A DNA stretch of 64,000 bases from JACCXG01 sp963785755. Lineage in GTDB: Bacteria > Acidobacteriota > Vicinamibacteria > Vicinamibacterales > 2-12-FULL-66-21. The DNA is taken from contig CAWAXG010000042.1 in the NCBI GenBank assembly GCA_963785755.1, positions 40,142 through 104,141 of the forward strand, given 5' to 3'. Shown here one piece after another: positions 1 through 8,600 of this stretch (its first letter is position 1; every line of letters begins with the position of its first letter). The notes beneath the pieces were generated by a model. The model made no database searches, was not told the DNA's origin, and saw only the letters and a program-made list of their open reading frames with translations. The position numbers and the translations under genes were made by a program.

Positions 1-68
1 TACGAAGTCCGGATTGCCCGAACATGGCAGGTGCATTACATCGGTGAAAGGTTGGCTTCGCCCCGGTC

Positions 69-1484
69 TTATGGCCGGGCTGTTGCCTCCTCAACTGGCA
101 GATGCAGGTCGAAACGGGAGCCTGCGCCCGGGATGGACTGGACCGCGACTCGTCCGCCATGGGCTTCGACGATGGCCTTGACCAGGCTGAGCCCGAGGCC
201 AAGCCCGCGAGTCGATCGGCTCTTGTCCCCCCGATAGAGCCGGTCGAAAATGTGCGGCAGCTCATCGGCAGGAATGCCGATTCCCGAATCCGTCATCGTC
301 AGCACAGCCTCCGATCCCTGACGGCCGGCAGCGATTTCAACGCGCCCGCCGCGCGGCGTGTATTTCAGCGCGTTGTCGAGCAGGTTCGCGAGCACCTGCC
401 GCATCCGGTTCCGATCGACGGCCGCCGTGAGATCGTCACTGGTGCGCGCGTCGATGCGGACGCCGCGCTCTTCGGCGAGATCCTCGTACAGATCGATCGT
501 CTGGCGGATCAGATCGGTCAGGTTCGTCGGCTCGCGGCGGAGCGCCATGGTCCCGGTCTCCGCCTCCGAGATGTCCATCAGCGTGCTCAGCATGGCGACG
601 ACGCGATCCGATTCCTCGAGCACGTCGGCCAGCGCATCGCGCATCACGTTCGGATCGTTCGAGGCGAGCGCGGTCTCCGCGATGCCGCGCACCCTGGTCA
701 GGGGCGTCCGCAGGTCGTGCGCCACATTGTCGAGCGCGCCGCGCATTCCGGCCAGAACGGCGTCGATGCGTTCGAGCATCGCATTGACCAGATTGCTGAG
801 CTCGCCGAGCGCGTCCGCGGTTTCGACAGCGGGCACCCTGGCATCGGTTCGTCCCGTTCGCAGGATCGAGCGGACCGTATCGGCCAGGGTGCGAACGGGC
901 TGAAGCGCAGATGAGGTGAGGACCGCGCCGCCGGCCAGGCCAATCAAGAGGATCGAGACGACGTTGATCAGGAGGACCCGCCGGAAGCGCTCGAGCAGCT
1001 GCGAGCGGCGCTCGGTGCTCATCCCGACCTGGAACAGCGTGCCGTCGCGAAACCGCACGGACAGGACTTCGAGAACATCGCCGGTTTCACTCGTGCGGAG
1101 CATGCTCCAGGTCTGTTCGTCATCCAGAGAGGGCGGCTGGAGCCGGGACAGATCGAAATGCCGCCATCCTTCGGGCCGGCTCAGGAAGGTGACGTCCTGA
1201 CGTGCGCCGATGGTACGGACGAGCAGGGGGCCGGGGGCAGCGGAGTCCTGGGTGCGGCGGATCTCGTCGGCGAGCGCGTTGACGCCGCCGGTCGTGTAGG
1301 CCGTCGCGTATCGCACCAGCGCGGTGCGGATCTGTTCGCGATCGTACTGGCGGAGCGAGGCGCCGACGAGGACGTAGGTCAGGGCCGTCAGCGCGAGCGA
1401 GCTCGCGAGGAAGACCACCGCGTACCAAAGCGCGAGACGGAAGCCGAGCGTATGGCGCAGCCGTTCACGCCACTTTGAGAACAT
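69..1484 (-). CDS. Two-component sensor histidine kinase
   Basis: Membrane sensor kinase of 471 residues that should autophosphorylate and pass phosphate to the response regulator encoded just upstream. A first membrane segment lies at about residues 17-41, a periplasmic sensor loop of about 130 residues follows, and a second segment at about 171-195 leads into a HAMP linker. The H-box (NVAHDLRTPLTR) places the phosphorylated histidine at 256; the N-box (NLLDNALKYTP), G1 (DSGIGIP) and G2 (GLGLGLS) boxes of the ATPase domain are all present. The start lies inside the end of the response regulator gene (20-nt overlap), so the pair is translationally coupled. The signal sensed cannot be told; the layout resembles EnvZ/QseC-type kinases. 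Confidence 0.95.
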   Translation of the reverse strand: MFSKWRERLRHTLGFRLALWYAVVFLASSLALTALTYVLVGASLRQYDREQIRTALVRYATAYTTGGVNALADEIRRTQDSAAPGPLLVRTIGARQDVTFLSRPEGWRHFDLSRLQPPSLDDEQTWSMLRTSETGDVLEVLSVRFRDGTLFQVGMSTERRSQLLERFRRVLLINVVSILLIGLAGGAVLTSSALQPVRTLADTVRSILRTGRTDARVPAVETADALGELSNLVNAMLERIDAVLAGMRGALDNVAHDLRTPLTRVRGIAETALASNDPNVMRDALADVLEESDRVVAMLSTLMDISEAETGTMALRREPTNLTDLIRQTIDLYEDLAEERGVRIDARTSDDLTAAVDRNRMRQVLANLLDNALKYTPRGGRVEIAAGRQGSEAVLTMTDSGIGIPADELPHIFDRLYRGDKSRSTRGLGLGLSLVKAIVEAHGGRVAVQSIPGAGSRFDLHLPVEEATARP

Positions 1485-2139
1485 AGCCGATGCCTCGCAC
1501 CGTCTGGATCATCTTGCGCTCGAAGCCTCTGTCGATTTTGTCCCGAAGCCGGTGCACCAGCACATCGACGACGTTCGTGCGTGGATCGAAGTTGTAGTCC
1601 CAGACGTGCGACAGGATCATCGTCTTCGAGACGACGCGGCCGGCATTGCGCATGAGGAACTCGAGCAGCGCGAACTCGCGCGGCCGCAGATCGATGCTCC
1701 GTCCGCCGCGCGTGGCGGTCCTGGTCCGAAGGTCGAGCATGAGGTCGCCGACGGTCAGCGAGGTGGACGCGGGGGCTCCGCTGGCGCGTCGAATCAACGC
1801 CTGCACGCGGGCGAGCAGCTCGGTGAACGCGAACGGCTTGATCAGGTAGTCGTCGCCGCCGGCCTCGAGTCCGGTGACGCGATCGTCGACCGTGTGCCGG
1901 GCGCTCAGGATGAGGACTGGCGTCGTCACCTGTCGGCGGCGCAGTTCCCGGATCAGCGAGAGGCCGTCCAGTCTGGGGAGCATCACGTCGACGATGGCGA
2001 CGTCGTACTGGCCGGCGGCCGCGAGCCCGAGTCCCGATTCGCCGTCGGCGGCATGGTCAACGGCGAGCCCCGCCTCCTTCAGGCCCCGCATGATGAACTC
2101 CGCGATCGTGACGTCGTCTTCGACGAGGAGCGCTCTCAT
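1465..2139 (-). CDS. OmpR/PhoB-family response regulator
   Basis: Response regulator of 224 residues. The N-terminal receiver domain has the acidic pair ED at 7-8, the phospho-acceptor Asp51 (IVDVMLPRLDG) and the conserved lysine in LIKPF. The C-terminal winged helix (about 125-222) carries the family signatures LRPREFALLEFL and VHRLRDKID and ends in GYVLKV. It is the partner of the downstream histidine kinase, with which it overlaps. A 24-bp perfect inverted repeat sits 18 nt upstream of its start, in the gap shared with the divergent permease gene. Target genes are unknown. Confidence 0.95.
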   Translation of the reverse strand: MRALLVEDDVTIAEFIMRGLKEAGLAVDHAADGESGLGLAAAGQYDVAIVDVMLPRLDGLSLIRELRRRQVTTPVLILSARHTVDDRVTGLEAGGDDYLIKPFAFTELLARVQALIRRASGAPASTSLTVGDLMLDLRTRTATRGGRSIDLRPREFALLEFLMRNAGRVVSKTMILSHVWDYNFDPRTNVVDVLVHRLRDKIDRGFERKMIQTVRGIGYVLKVA

Positions 2140-2157
2140 GTCCCGATTCGACTATAC

Positions 2158-2272
2158 GGGGTCAGGCCGTGAATCCGTGAATCAGGACAGTCGCGAACGT
2201 CAAGTTCGTCGTGATTTACGGCAACTTGCGGGGCTGACGGTGTTCTCGTTCACGGATTCACGGCCTGACCCC
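2158..2272. repeat. Palindromic element with perfect 24-bp inverted arms
   Basis: The 24 bases at 2158-2181, starting GGGGTCAGGCCGTG, are exactly reverse-complemented at 2249-2272; the 67-nt core holds a smaller dyad (CAAGTT...AACTTG). It fills the gap between the divergent response regulator and permease genes. Size and structure are like REP/BIME or MITE-type elements. It shares the GGGG-TCAG style of end with the palindromes near 4929 and 20937, which suggests related elements. Confidence 0.8.
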
Positions 2273-2407
2273 TGACCGCGTCCGCGCAGCGGGTGTTCGA
2301 TTTCGAACGGCGGCGCGCCGGCGGACTCGGTAGGCGCCGGTATTTGGCGGGTTTCCGCCGCGTGTCCGTGGCATGTGGGGTGCACCGGCCTCCGGTCGGA
2401 GGGATCG

Positions 2408-4876
2408 ATGCGGCTCGTGCAGGACGTCCGGCTGGCGTTGCGGCGCATCCACCGCGCGCCGATGTTTGCGGCTTCCGTCGCCGGCACACTCGGGTTGGGC
2501 ATTGCCGCGACCACGTCGATCTACACCGTCGTCTACGGCGTCCTGCTGAAGCCGCTGCCGTTTCGCGACGCGCACGCGCTCGTGCGGGTGACCTCCGACT
2601 TTCAGGGACTCAATCTCAGAGAACAGGGCCTGTCGCAGCCCGAACTGGAGGACTTCAGGCACCGGTCCGGGGCGTTCGATGCGATCGCCGGTGTCTGGCC
2701 GATCACTGCGAACCTGACGGGATCGGACGTGCCCGAACGCGTCGAGGTACTGCTGACGAGCCCGAACTATTTCGATCTGCTCGGCGTGCGACCCTTCCTC
2801 GGCCGCACCTACAGCGACGACGACGAGGTGGCGGGCATCGCGACCGTGGCGGTGATCAGCGAGGCCGTCTGGCGCCGCGGCTTTGGCAGCGATCCCGAGG
2901 TCCTCGGGCGCAAGCTGCGCATCGACGAAGACGTCTACGAAATCATCGGCGTGATGCCCGCCGCGTTCCGGCATCCCTCGGTCACCCTCGAAACCGACGT
3001 CGAGGTCTGGACGCCGACCGGCTGGCGTGCGGCGCCGTTTCCGGCCCCGGCGTACAGCGCCAGGTTCATGCCTTCGGCGATCGGCCGGGTCAGGCAGGGC
3101 ATGTCGATTGAGGAAGCACGATCGCGCGTCGTCGCGCTCGGGGAAGAGATGACGCGGCAGCATCCGAACGACTACCCGAGCCGTCTCGGATGGACGCCGC
3201 GGGTCTATCCGCTTGCCGGCGATCTCGTCGCGGGCGTCCGGCCGGTGCTGCTCATGCTCATGGGCGGCATCGTGTTCGTCCTGGTGATTGCGATCTCGAA
3301 CGTCTCAAATCTGATGCTCGTCCGCGCTGTCGAGCGCGAGCGGGAAATTGCCATCCAGCGCGCGCTCGGCGCGACCCGCACGCGGATCATTTCAGCCCTG
3401 CTGGTGGAAGGCGCGGTGCTCGCCGTCATCGGGGGAGCGGCCGGTTTCCTGGCCAGCCTCTGGGGCGTCGATCTGCTGCTGCGTCTCGTGCCCGATCGGC
3501 TGCCGCGCGTCGATGACATCAGGGTCGATCACCGGGTCTTCCTGTTCACGGCGGTGACGTCGATTGGCGCGGGGCTGCTCGTCAGCCTCGGGCCCGCGTT
3601 GCAGCTGGCGCGCACCGACGTCACCGAGCAGCTCAAGGCCGCGGGACGCGGGCTGCAGAGCGGCATCCGCGCGCGCGTGCGCAACGCGCTGGTCATCGCG
3701 CAGGTCGCGATCGCGGTCGTGCTGCTCGCCGGCGCCGCGCTGCTCGTCCGCAGCCTCTGGAACCTGCAGACCATCGAGACCGGCATGGCCATCGACCGTC
3801 TCGTCACCGCGCGCGTCTGGCTCCCGCAGCCGAACGATCCACCATCGGGGCCATTCTTCGAGCACGGCAAGCGCGTCGCCGTCATCCGCGGGATCGTCGA
3901 TCGTCTGTCGGCGTCGCCGGACGTGAGTCATGCCGGGATGGCCACGGCGCTGCCCGCGACCGAGGACAGCGGCAGCGCCACGTTCGCGGCGGAGGACTGG
4001 ACGCCAGACCGCAAGGACTTCGCGAGCGCCACGGTGGTGTCGGTCACGCCCGGGTATTTCCCATCGCTTGGCATGCGGCTCGTGCGCGGTCGACTGCTCG
4101 CCGATTCCGACGATCAACGCGTCGCACGTTCGGCCGTGATCAACGAGACGCTGGCGAAGACGTATTTTTCCGGCGAGGATCCTGTTGGACGTCGCTTCCG
4201 GTTCGTCAGCCGTCGCGGCCAGGTCGCGCCAGACGCTCCCGTGATCACGATCGTCGGCGTCGTCAGCGACGTACGCGAAGACGGCCTGGATGCCCCGCTC
4301 CGTCCTCAGATTTACCAATCGCTGTGGCAGGTCTCCAATCTGGGCCTCGCGGTCGTCGCCCAGGGGCGGACCGCGCCGCCATCGACGGCGACGATCGCCG
4401 CGGCCGTGCAAGGCATCGATCCGAATCTGCCAGTGTATGCGGTGCGGAGTGGCGAGTCGCTGCTCGCGAAGCAGCTCGCGTCGCGCCGGTTTGCGACGAC
4501 GCTGATCAACGTCTTCGCCGTATCCGCTCTCCTGCTGGCGGCATTCGGGCTCCACGGCGTGATCGCCTACGGCGTGCGGCAGCGGACGCACGAGATCGGC
4601 GTGCGCGTGGCGCTCGGCGCCACCGCAGGCCGTATTCTCGCCCTCGTCCTCGGGCAGGCGGCGCGGCTCACCGCGTTCGGCGTCGCGATCGGCCTCGCCG
4701 CGGCCATCGTGGTGACCCGGCTCATCACGACCATGCTGTTCAACGTTCGCCCTGGTGATCCGGTCACACTGGTGGGGGTGGTGGTGCTGCTCGCGGCCGT
4801 GGTCGGCCTCGCCACGCTGGGCGCCGCACGGCGCGCCGCACGTATCGAAGCGGCGGTGGCGCTGAGAGCCGAGTGA
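2408..4876 (+). CDS. ABC transporter permease, MacB/FtsX type (acidobacterial orphan permease)
   Basis: Integral membrane permease of 822 residues with a duplicated architecture: N-terminal membrane helix, MacB-like periplasmic core, three-helix FtsX domain (about 270-400), a second periplasmic domain and a second FtsX domain (about 700-815). Hallmarks are the opening LALRRIHRAPMF, the EREIAIQRALGATR coupling motif after the first FtsX core and its counterpart THEIGVRVALGAT near the C-terminus. I start at 2408 rather than an upstream in-frame ATG because GGAGGG lies just before this ATG. No ATPase gene is adjacent, as is usual for this family. Such permeases are thought to take part in export or mechanotransmission; the substrate is unknown. 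Confidence 0.92.
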   Translation: MRLVQDVRLALRRIHRAPMFAASVAGTLGLGIAATTSIYTVVYGVLLKPLPFRDAHALVRVTSDFQGLNLREQGLSQPELEDFRHRSGAFDAIAGVWPITANLTGSDVPERVEVLLTSPNYFDLLGVRPFLGRTYSDDDEVAGIATVAVISEAVWRRGFGSDPEVLGRKLRIDEDVYEIIGVMPAAFRHPSVTLETDVEVWTPTGWRAAPFPAPAYSARFMPSAIGRVRQGMSIEEARSRVVALGEEMTRQHPNDYPSRLGWTPRVYPLAGDLVAGVRPVLLMLMGGIVFVLVIAISNVSNLMLVRAVEREREIAIQRALGATRTRIISALLVEGAVLAVIGGAAGFLASLWGVDLLLRLVPDRLPRVDDIRVDHRVFLFTAVTSIGAGLLVSLGPALQLARTDVTEQLKAAGRGLQSGIRARVRNALVIAQVAIAVVLLAGAALLVRSLWNLQTIETGMAIDRLVTARVWLPQPNDPPSGPFFEHGKRVAVIRGIVDRLSASPDVSHAGMATALPATEDSGSATFAAEDWTPDRKDFASATVVSVTPGYFPSLGMRLVRGRLLADSDDQRVARSAVINETLAKTYFSGEDPVGRRFRFVSRRGQVAPDAPVITIVGVVSDVREDGLDAPLRPQIYQSLWQVSNLGLAVVAQGRTAPPSTATIAAAVQGIDPNLPVYAVRSGESLLAKQLASRRFATTLINVFAVSALLLAAFGLHGVIAYGVRQRTHEIGVRVALGATAGRILALVLGQAARLTAFGVAIGLAAAIVVTRLITTMLFNVRPGDPVTLVGVVVLLAAVVGLATLGAARRAARIEAAVALRAE

Positions 4877-4928
4877 TCCAACCCGGCTCGAGCTACCCCG
4901 GCGCCAGACTACGCCGCACGAAAAAGAA

Positions 4929-4981
4929 GGTCGGATCTCGTATTTCAACATGTCAATGATGTTGAAATACAAGATCCGACC
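4929..4981. repeat. 23-bp inverted repeat hairpin (GGTCGGATCT family)
   Basis: Arms 4929-4951 and 4959-4981 pair with one mismatch around a 7-nt loop (GTCAATG). It lies 53 nt after the permease stop and before the convergent repeat-protein gene, so it could act as a bidirectional stem-loop, but there is no T-run. A diverged single arm of the same family occurs at 20937-20961, so I class it as a dispersed REP-like palindrome. Confidence 0.8.
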
Positions 4982-5065
4982 CTCTCTGGTCCCAGGTCGT
5001 CTCTGGTCCGGCCGCGACGTCGATCGACGGCGTCGCGGATGTTCTGGTCTCGAGGCCGCTGGCGG

Positions 5066-7000
5066 CTACGGCGCCGCAGTGAACGGCACGTTGGGGCCCC
5101 AGCGCCAGACTCCGCCGACGCGCGCGCCGACCCGCGCATACAGCGTACCGGTCGGCAGACTCACGGTGACGAGATGCGACGAGTCCGTCAGCAGGCCTGC
5201 CGCCAGCACATTCCAGGTATTCGGCGCCGTGCCGATGTGCAGGATGTACGCGTCGGCGCCGGGGACCGGCGTCCACTGGAACGCCTGGGTGGTCACCACT
5301 CCGGTGGCATTGGCGGTCGGATAGAGCATCGTCGCCGTCATCCGCAGCGCAGTGAACGGAATGCTCGCCGAGTAGCGCCAGATTCCGCCGACCCGCGATC
5401 CGACCCGCACGTAGAGCGTGACATCGGTCGGCAACGTCGTGGTGACCAGGAACGACGGCTGCGTCAAGAGGCCGGCCGCCAGCACGTTCCAGGTATCCGG
5501 TGCGGTGCCGATGTGGAGGATGTAGGCGTCGGCGCCCGACACTGACGTCCACTGGAACGGCTGCGCGGTCGAGACGCCCGTGGCATTGGCCGTGGGGTAG
5601 GTCATCGTCGCGGTCATCAGCGCCGCGGTGAACGGAATGCTCGCGGAGTAGCGCCAGATCCCGCCGACCCGCGATCCCACCCGCACGTAAAGCGTGACGC
5701 CGGTCGGCAGCGTCGTGGCGACCACATACGACGGCTGCGACAGCAGGCCGGCCGCCAGCACGTTCCACGTATCCGGTGCCGTGCCGATGTGCAGGATGTA
5801 CGCGTCCGCACCCGACACCGCCGTCCACTGGAACGCCTGCGCGGTCGACACGCCCGTGGCATTGGCCGTCGGGTAGATCATCGTCGCGGTCGTGGCCGCC
5901 GCGGTGAACGAGATGCTCGCCGAGTACTGCCAGATCCCGGCTGTGCGCGACCCGACCCGCACGTAGAGTGGGACACCGGTCGGCAGCGTGGTCGTCACCA
6001 TATACGAGGTCTGCGTCAGCAGCCCGGCCGCCAGCACGTTCCACGTATCCGGCGCGGTGCCGATGTGGAGGATGTACGCGTCGGCGCCGCTCACCGACGT
6101 CCACTGGAATGCCTGCGTGGTCGACACGCCCGTGGCGTTGGCCGTCGGATAGAGCATCGTCGCGGTCGTCCGCAGCACCATGAACGGGATGCTGTTCCCG
6201 TAACGCCACACCCCGCCGACTCGCGACCCCACCCTCACATGGAGAGTTTGATCAACCGGCAGCACTGTCGTCACCAGGTACGACGGCTGTGTCAACAGGC
6301 CCGCGGCCAGCACATTCCAGGTGTTCGGCGTGGTGCCGATGTGCAGGATGTAGGCGTCGGCATTCGGTACCGGAGTCCACGTGAACGGCTGCGTGGTCGA
6401 GACATTTGTCGCGTTGGCAGTCGGGTAGATCATCGAGGCGGACATTCGCCGCGCGGTGAAGGGCACGACGGCGCTGTCGAGCCACACGTCGTTGACGCGG
6501 GCGCGCACCCGTGCATACAGGGTCTGATCGGGCGGCAGCGTTGCCTGCACCAGGTGCGACGTCGTCGTCAGCAGCCCCTCGGCGAGCACGTCATATGCGC
6601 CGGGCGTGGTGCCGATGTAGAGGATGTAGGCGTCGGCGTCCTGCACCTGCGTCCACGTGAACGCCTGGGTGGTCACGACATCGGTCGCGTTCGCCGTGGG
6701 ATAGATCAGGGCGGGGACCGCCGGCAGGTTCCGGATCAGCGCCGTCGCACCATCGACCCGGCCGTTGACGCTCAGGGCGTCGGTCTGCAGCGCTCCGGCG
6801 TCGCGGCGGACCCGGTCGGCAAACGGACGTCTCGCCACTGCGGCCGTCGACCCCGACATGTCGTTACCGTCGGAGAGGTAGCCGTACGAGCGGTCGCCCC
6901 ATGCCCACGCGCTGCCATCGGCGGTCACCGCGACGCCGAAGGTATCCGCGGCCGAGAAGCTGACGACTCCCGTGAGCGTCGTGGAGTCCGGGCGGCGCAC
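5066..7000 (-). CDS. C-terminal segment of a giant secreted repeat protein (RCC1 end plus six Fn3-like repeats)
   Basis: Open frame of 644 residues, almost certainly the 3' part of a larger gene that starts at 10733. The first ~50 residues are the tail of an RCC1-type propeller (VTADGSAWAWGD). After a linker come six repeats of about 91 residues, each with the markers YPTANAT, DAYILHIGT, NVLAAGLL and LYVRVGSR, predicted as beta-sandwich (fibronectin III-like) modules. The inner four copies are the most alike, which points to recent unit duplication. No membrane anchor or sorting motif follows the last repeat; the protein ends about 10 residues after it. The methionine at 7000 is probably not a real start: RCC1 coding continues upstream in other frames. 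Likely surface-exposed or secreted adhesion/binding protein. Confidence 0.75.
   Translation of the reverse strand: MRRPDSTTLTGVVSFSAADTFGVAVTADGSAWAWGDRSYGYLSDGNDMSGSTAAVARRPFADRVRRDAGALQTDALSVNGRVDGATALIRNLPAVPALIYPTANATDVVTTQAFTWTQVQDADAYILYIGTTPGAYDVLAEGLLTTTSHLVQATLPPDQTLYARVRARVNDVWLDSAVVPFTARRMSASMIYPTANATNVSTTQPFTWTPVPNADAYILHIGTTPNTWNVLAAGLLTQPSYLVTTVLPVDQTLHVRVGSRVGGVWRYGNSIPFMVLRTTATMLYPTANATGVSTTQAFQWTSVSGADAYILHIGTAPDTWNVLAAGLLTQTSYMVTTTLPTGVPLYVRVGSRTAGIWQYSASISFTAAATTATMIYPTANATGVSTAQAFQWTAVSGADAYILHIGTAPDTWNVLAAGLLSQPSYVVATTLPTGVTLYVRVGSRVGGIWRYSASIPFTAALMTATMTYPTANATGVSTAQPFQWTSVSGADAYILHIGTAPDTWNVLAAGLLTQPSFLVTTTLPTDVTLYVRVGSRVGGIWRYSASIPFTALRMTATMLYPTANATGVVTTQAFQWTPVPGADAYILHIGTAPNTWNVLAAGLLTDSSHLVTVSLPTGTLYARVGARVGGVWRWGPNVPFTAAP
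5070..6720 (-). repeat. Six tandem ~273-bp coding repeats
   Basis: DNA-level tandem repetition underlying the six Fn3-like modules. Long near-identical blocks recur about every 273 bases (for example the stretch coding for ATGVSTTQAFQWTSV and the stretch coding for YILHIGTAPDTWN). The repeats nearest 6700 are the most diverged; those at about 5330-6180 the most alike. Such arrays are prone to recombination and to assembly collapse, so copy number should be treated with care. Confidence 0.85.
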
Positions 7001-8600
7001 GGCGGCGGGTGCCGCAATCGGCAGGCCCGTTGCGGAGCCCGTGCCGAGCTGACCGCGATCGTCACGCGCCCCAGGCGAGGATCCTCGCGTCCGACGTCAG
7101 CGCGAGGGAATGCTGTCCGCCGGCGAAGACCGCCTTGACCTGCACGCCGGTCAAGCCCGGCACCGTCACCGGCAGTTTGATAGATGACCGGCGGCTGGTT
7201 GCCGAGCTGGCTGTTCGAGGTTGCTGCCCCAGCCCATTACCGCGCCGGCGCTGGTGACCGCCAGCGCATGCACCGCTGGCGTGACGAGGGAGGCGTCCCG
7301 ACCCGAGCGCGATGGAAACCACGTCCTGCAGGCCCGACACCGGCGCCGCGAGCGAGCGCGCGAATAGCGTGTTGTCGCCAAGCTGGCCAAAGCTGTTGTT
7401 GCCCCACGTCCAGACGGTGCCGTCATGAGCGAGGGCCATGCCGCCCATGCCGCCGGCCGCGATCGCGACCATGCCCGTCAGCGGGCCGGCTGCGTATCCG
7501 CACCCGACCGGGTGCGCGCGCGGCGTGGTCGTGCCGTCGCCGAGCCGTCCCGATTCGTTGGTGCCCCATGCCCAGACGCTGCCGTCAGACGGTCAGCGCG
7601 AGCGTGTGCGTCGAGCCAGCCGCGACCGCCACGACGTTGGTGAACGGCGACAAGTCGGTGTTCAGGACCGGCACCGGATATTCGCGGGCGTCGTGCTGAA
7701 CCGTCGGCGAGCTGGCTGCGAGGTTGGCCCCCATCTCCAGAGACTGCCATCGGCGCGAATGGCGAATCGTATCGAGAGTCCGTCTGCTACGGCCACGACA
7801 TCCGACACGTAGCTGAGGTCGGCGTTCTGCACGCGGCGTGCGTAGAGCCGCGACGGTTGCCGTTGCGCCGACGCTTGGCCCATTCCCTCAGGCCTCCGGC
7901 GACCTGCGGCGTGACGGTGAGCGTCACCTCATTGCTGACTGCCGCGAGGTAGTTCGGATCGCCGAGATAGGTCGCTTGGAACGTGTGCGTACCCGGCGGC
8001 AGCAGTCGACGTGAGCAACGACGCCCTCGACGGGTTGCCGGTCTGCAGCGGCAGCGTCGCCAGCAGGGTGGTGCCGGCGCGGAACTCGACGTTCCCGGTC
8101 GGCGCGCTGCCGCCGGCGGCGGCGGGACGTCTACCTGCAGACGAACGACGGTGCCGAACACCGCCTCCGTCGCGCTGATCGACAGACTCGCCTGGCCCGG
8201 CCCGCGCACCGCGAACGTGTAGCGCACCGAGTGCCACGCGCCGAGGTTGTCCGTGACTTTCAGGCTGACCGCGCGGTCGCCGTTCACCGTGTAGGTCGCC
8301 GTCACGGGCAGCGGCGTGATCGACGCCGCATCGTCGAAGCGCCGTCGTCGTCGAGGTCCCATTCGTAGCGAACGATCAGTCCGCCGGGATCGGAGGACGT
8401 GGACGGATTGAACGTCACCGGCTGGTTGACCAGCGCCGGATTCGCCGTGATCACGCGCGACCGGCGGCGTGTTCGTGCTGCCGCCGTCGTTGGGATTGGG
8501 ATCGCAGACGTCGCCGACGCCGTCCGGGTCCGTGTCCGCTTGATTCGCATTCGACATGATACGCGCAGTTGTCCCGGCCGTCGACGACGCCGTCGCCATC
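7001..8600 (-). pseudogene. Frameshifted middle part of the giant gene: thrombospondin-3, PKD, Ig-like and RCC1 modules
   Basis: No single frame is open here, but pieces read in order on the minus strand. Near 8590-8480 there is a Ca-binding thrombospondin type-3 stretch (DADGDGVVDGRDNC joined to NQADTDPDGVGDVCDPNP). Near 8460-8350 lies a PKD-like strand set (SSDPGGLIVRYEWDLDDDG), then AVSLKVTDNLGAWHSV at about 8260. About 8220-7910 gives an Ig-like domain (GNVEFRAGTTLLATLPL, then TFQATYLGDPNYLAAVS). From 7880 down there are RCC1 blades (AIRADGSLWRWG; GTVWTWGNNSFGQLGDN; GQHSLALTSDARILAWG). At least six frame changes are needed, so this is either a decayed gene or poor consensus sequence. Third-position composition still looks coding throughout. 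Confidence 0.7.

Noticed and set aside
5070..6720. Possible CRISPR or rRNA-like repeat region
   Set aside because: The ~273-bp units are full-length coding modules with no unique spacers.
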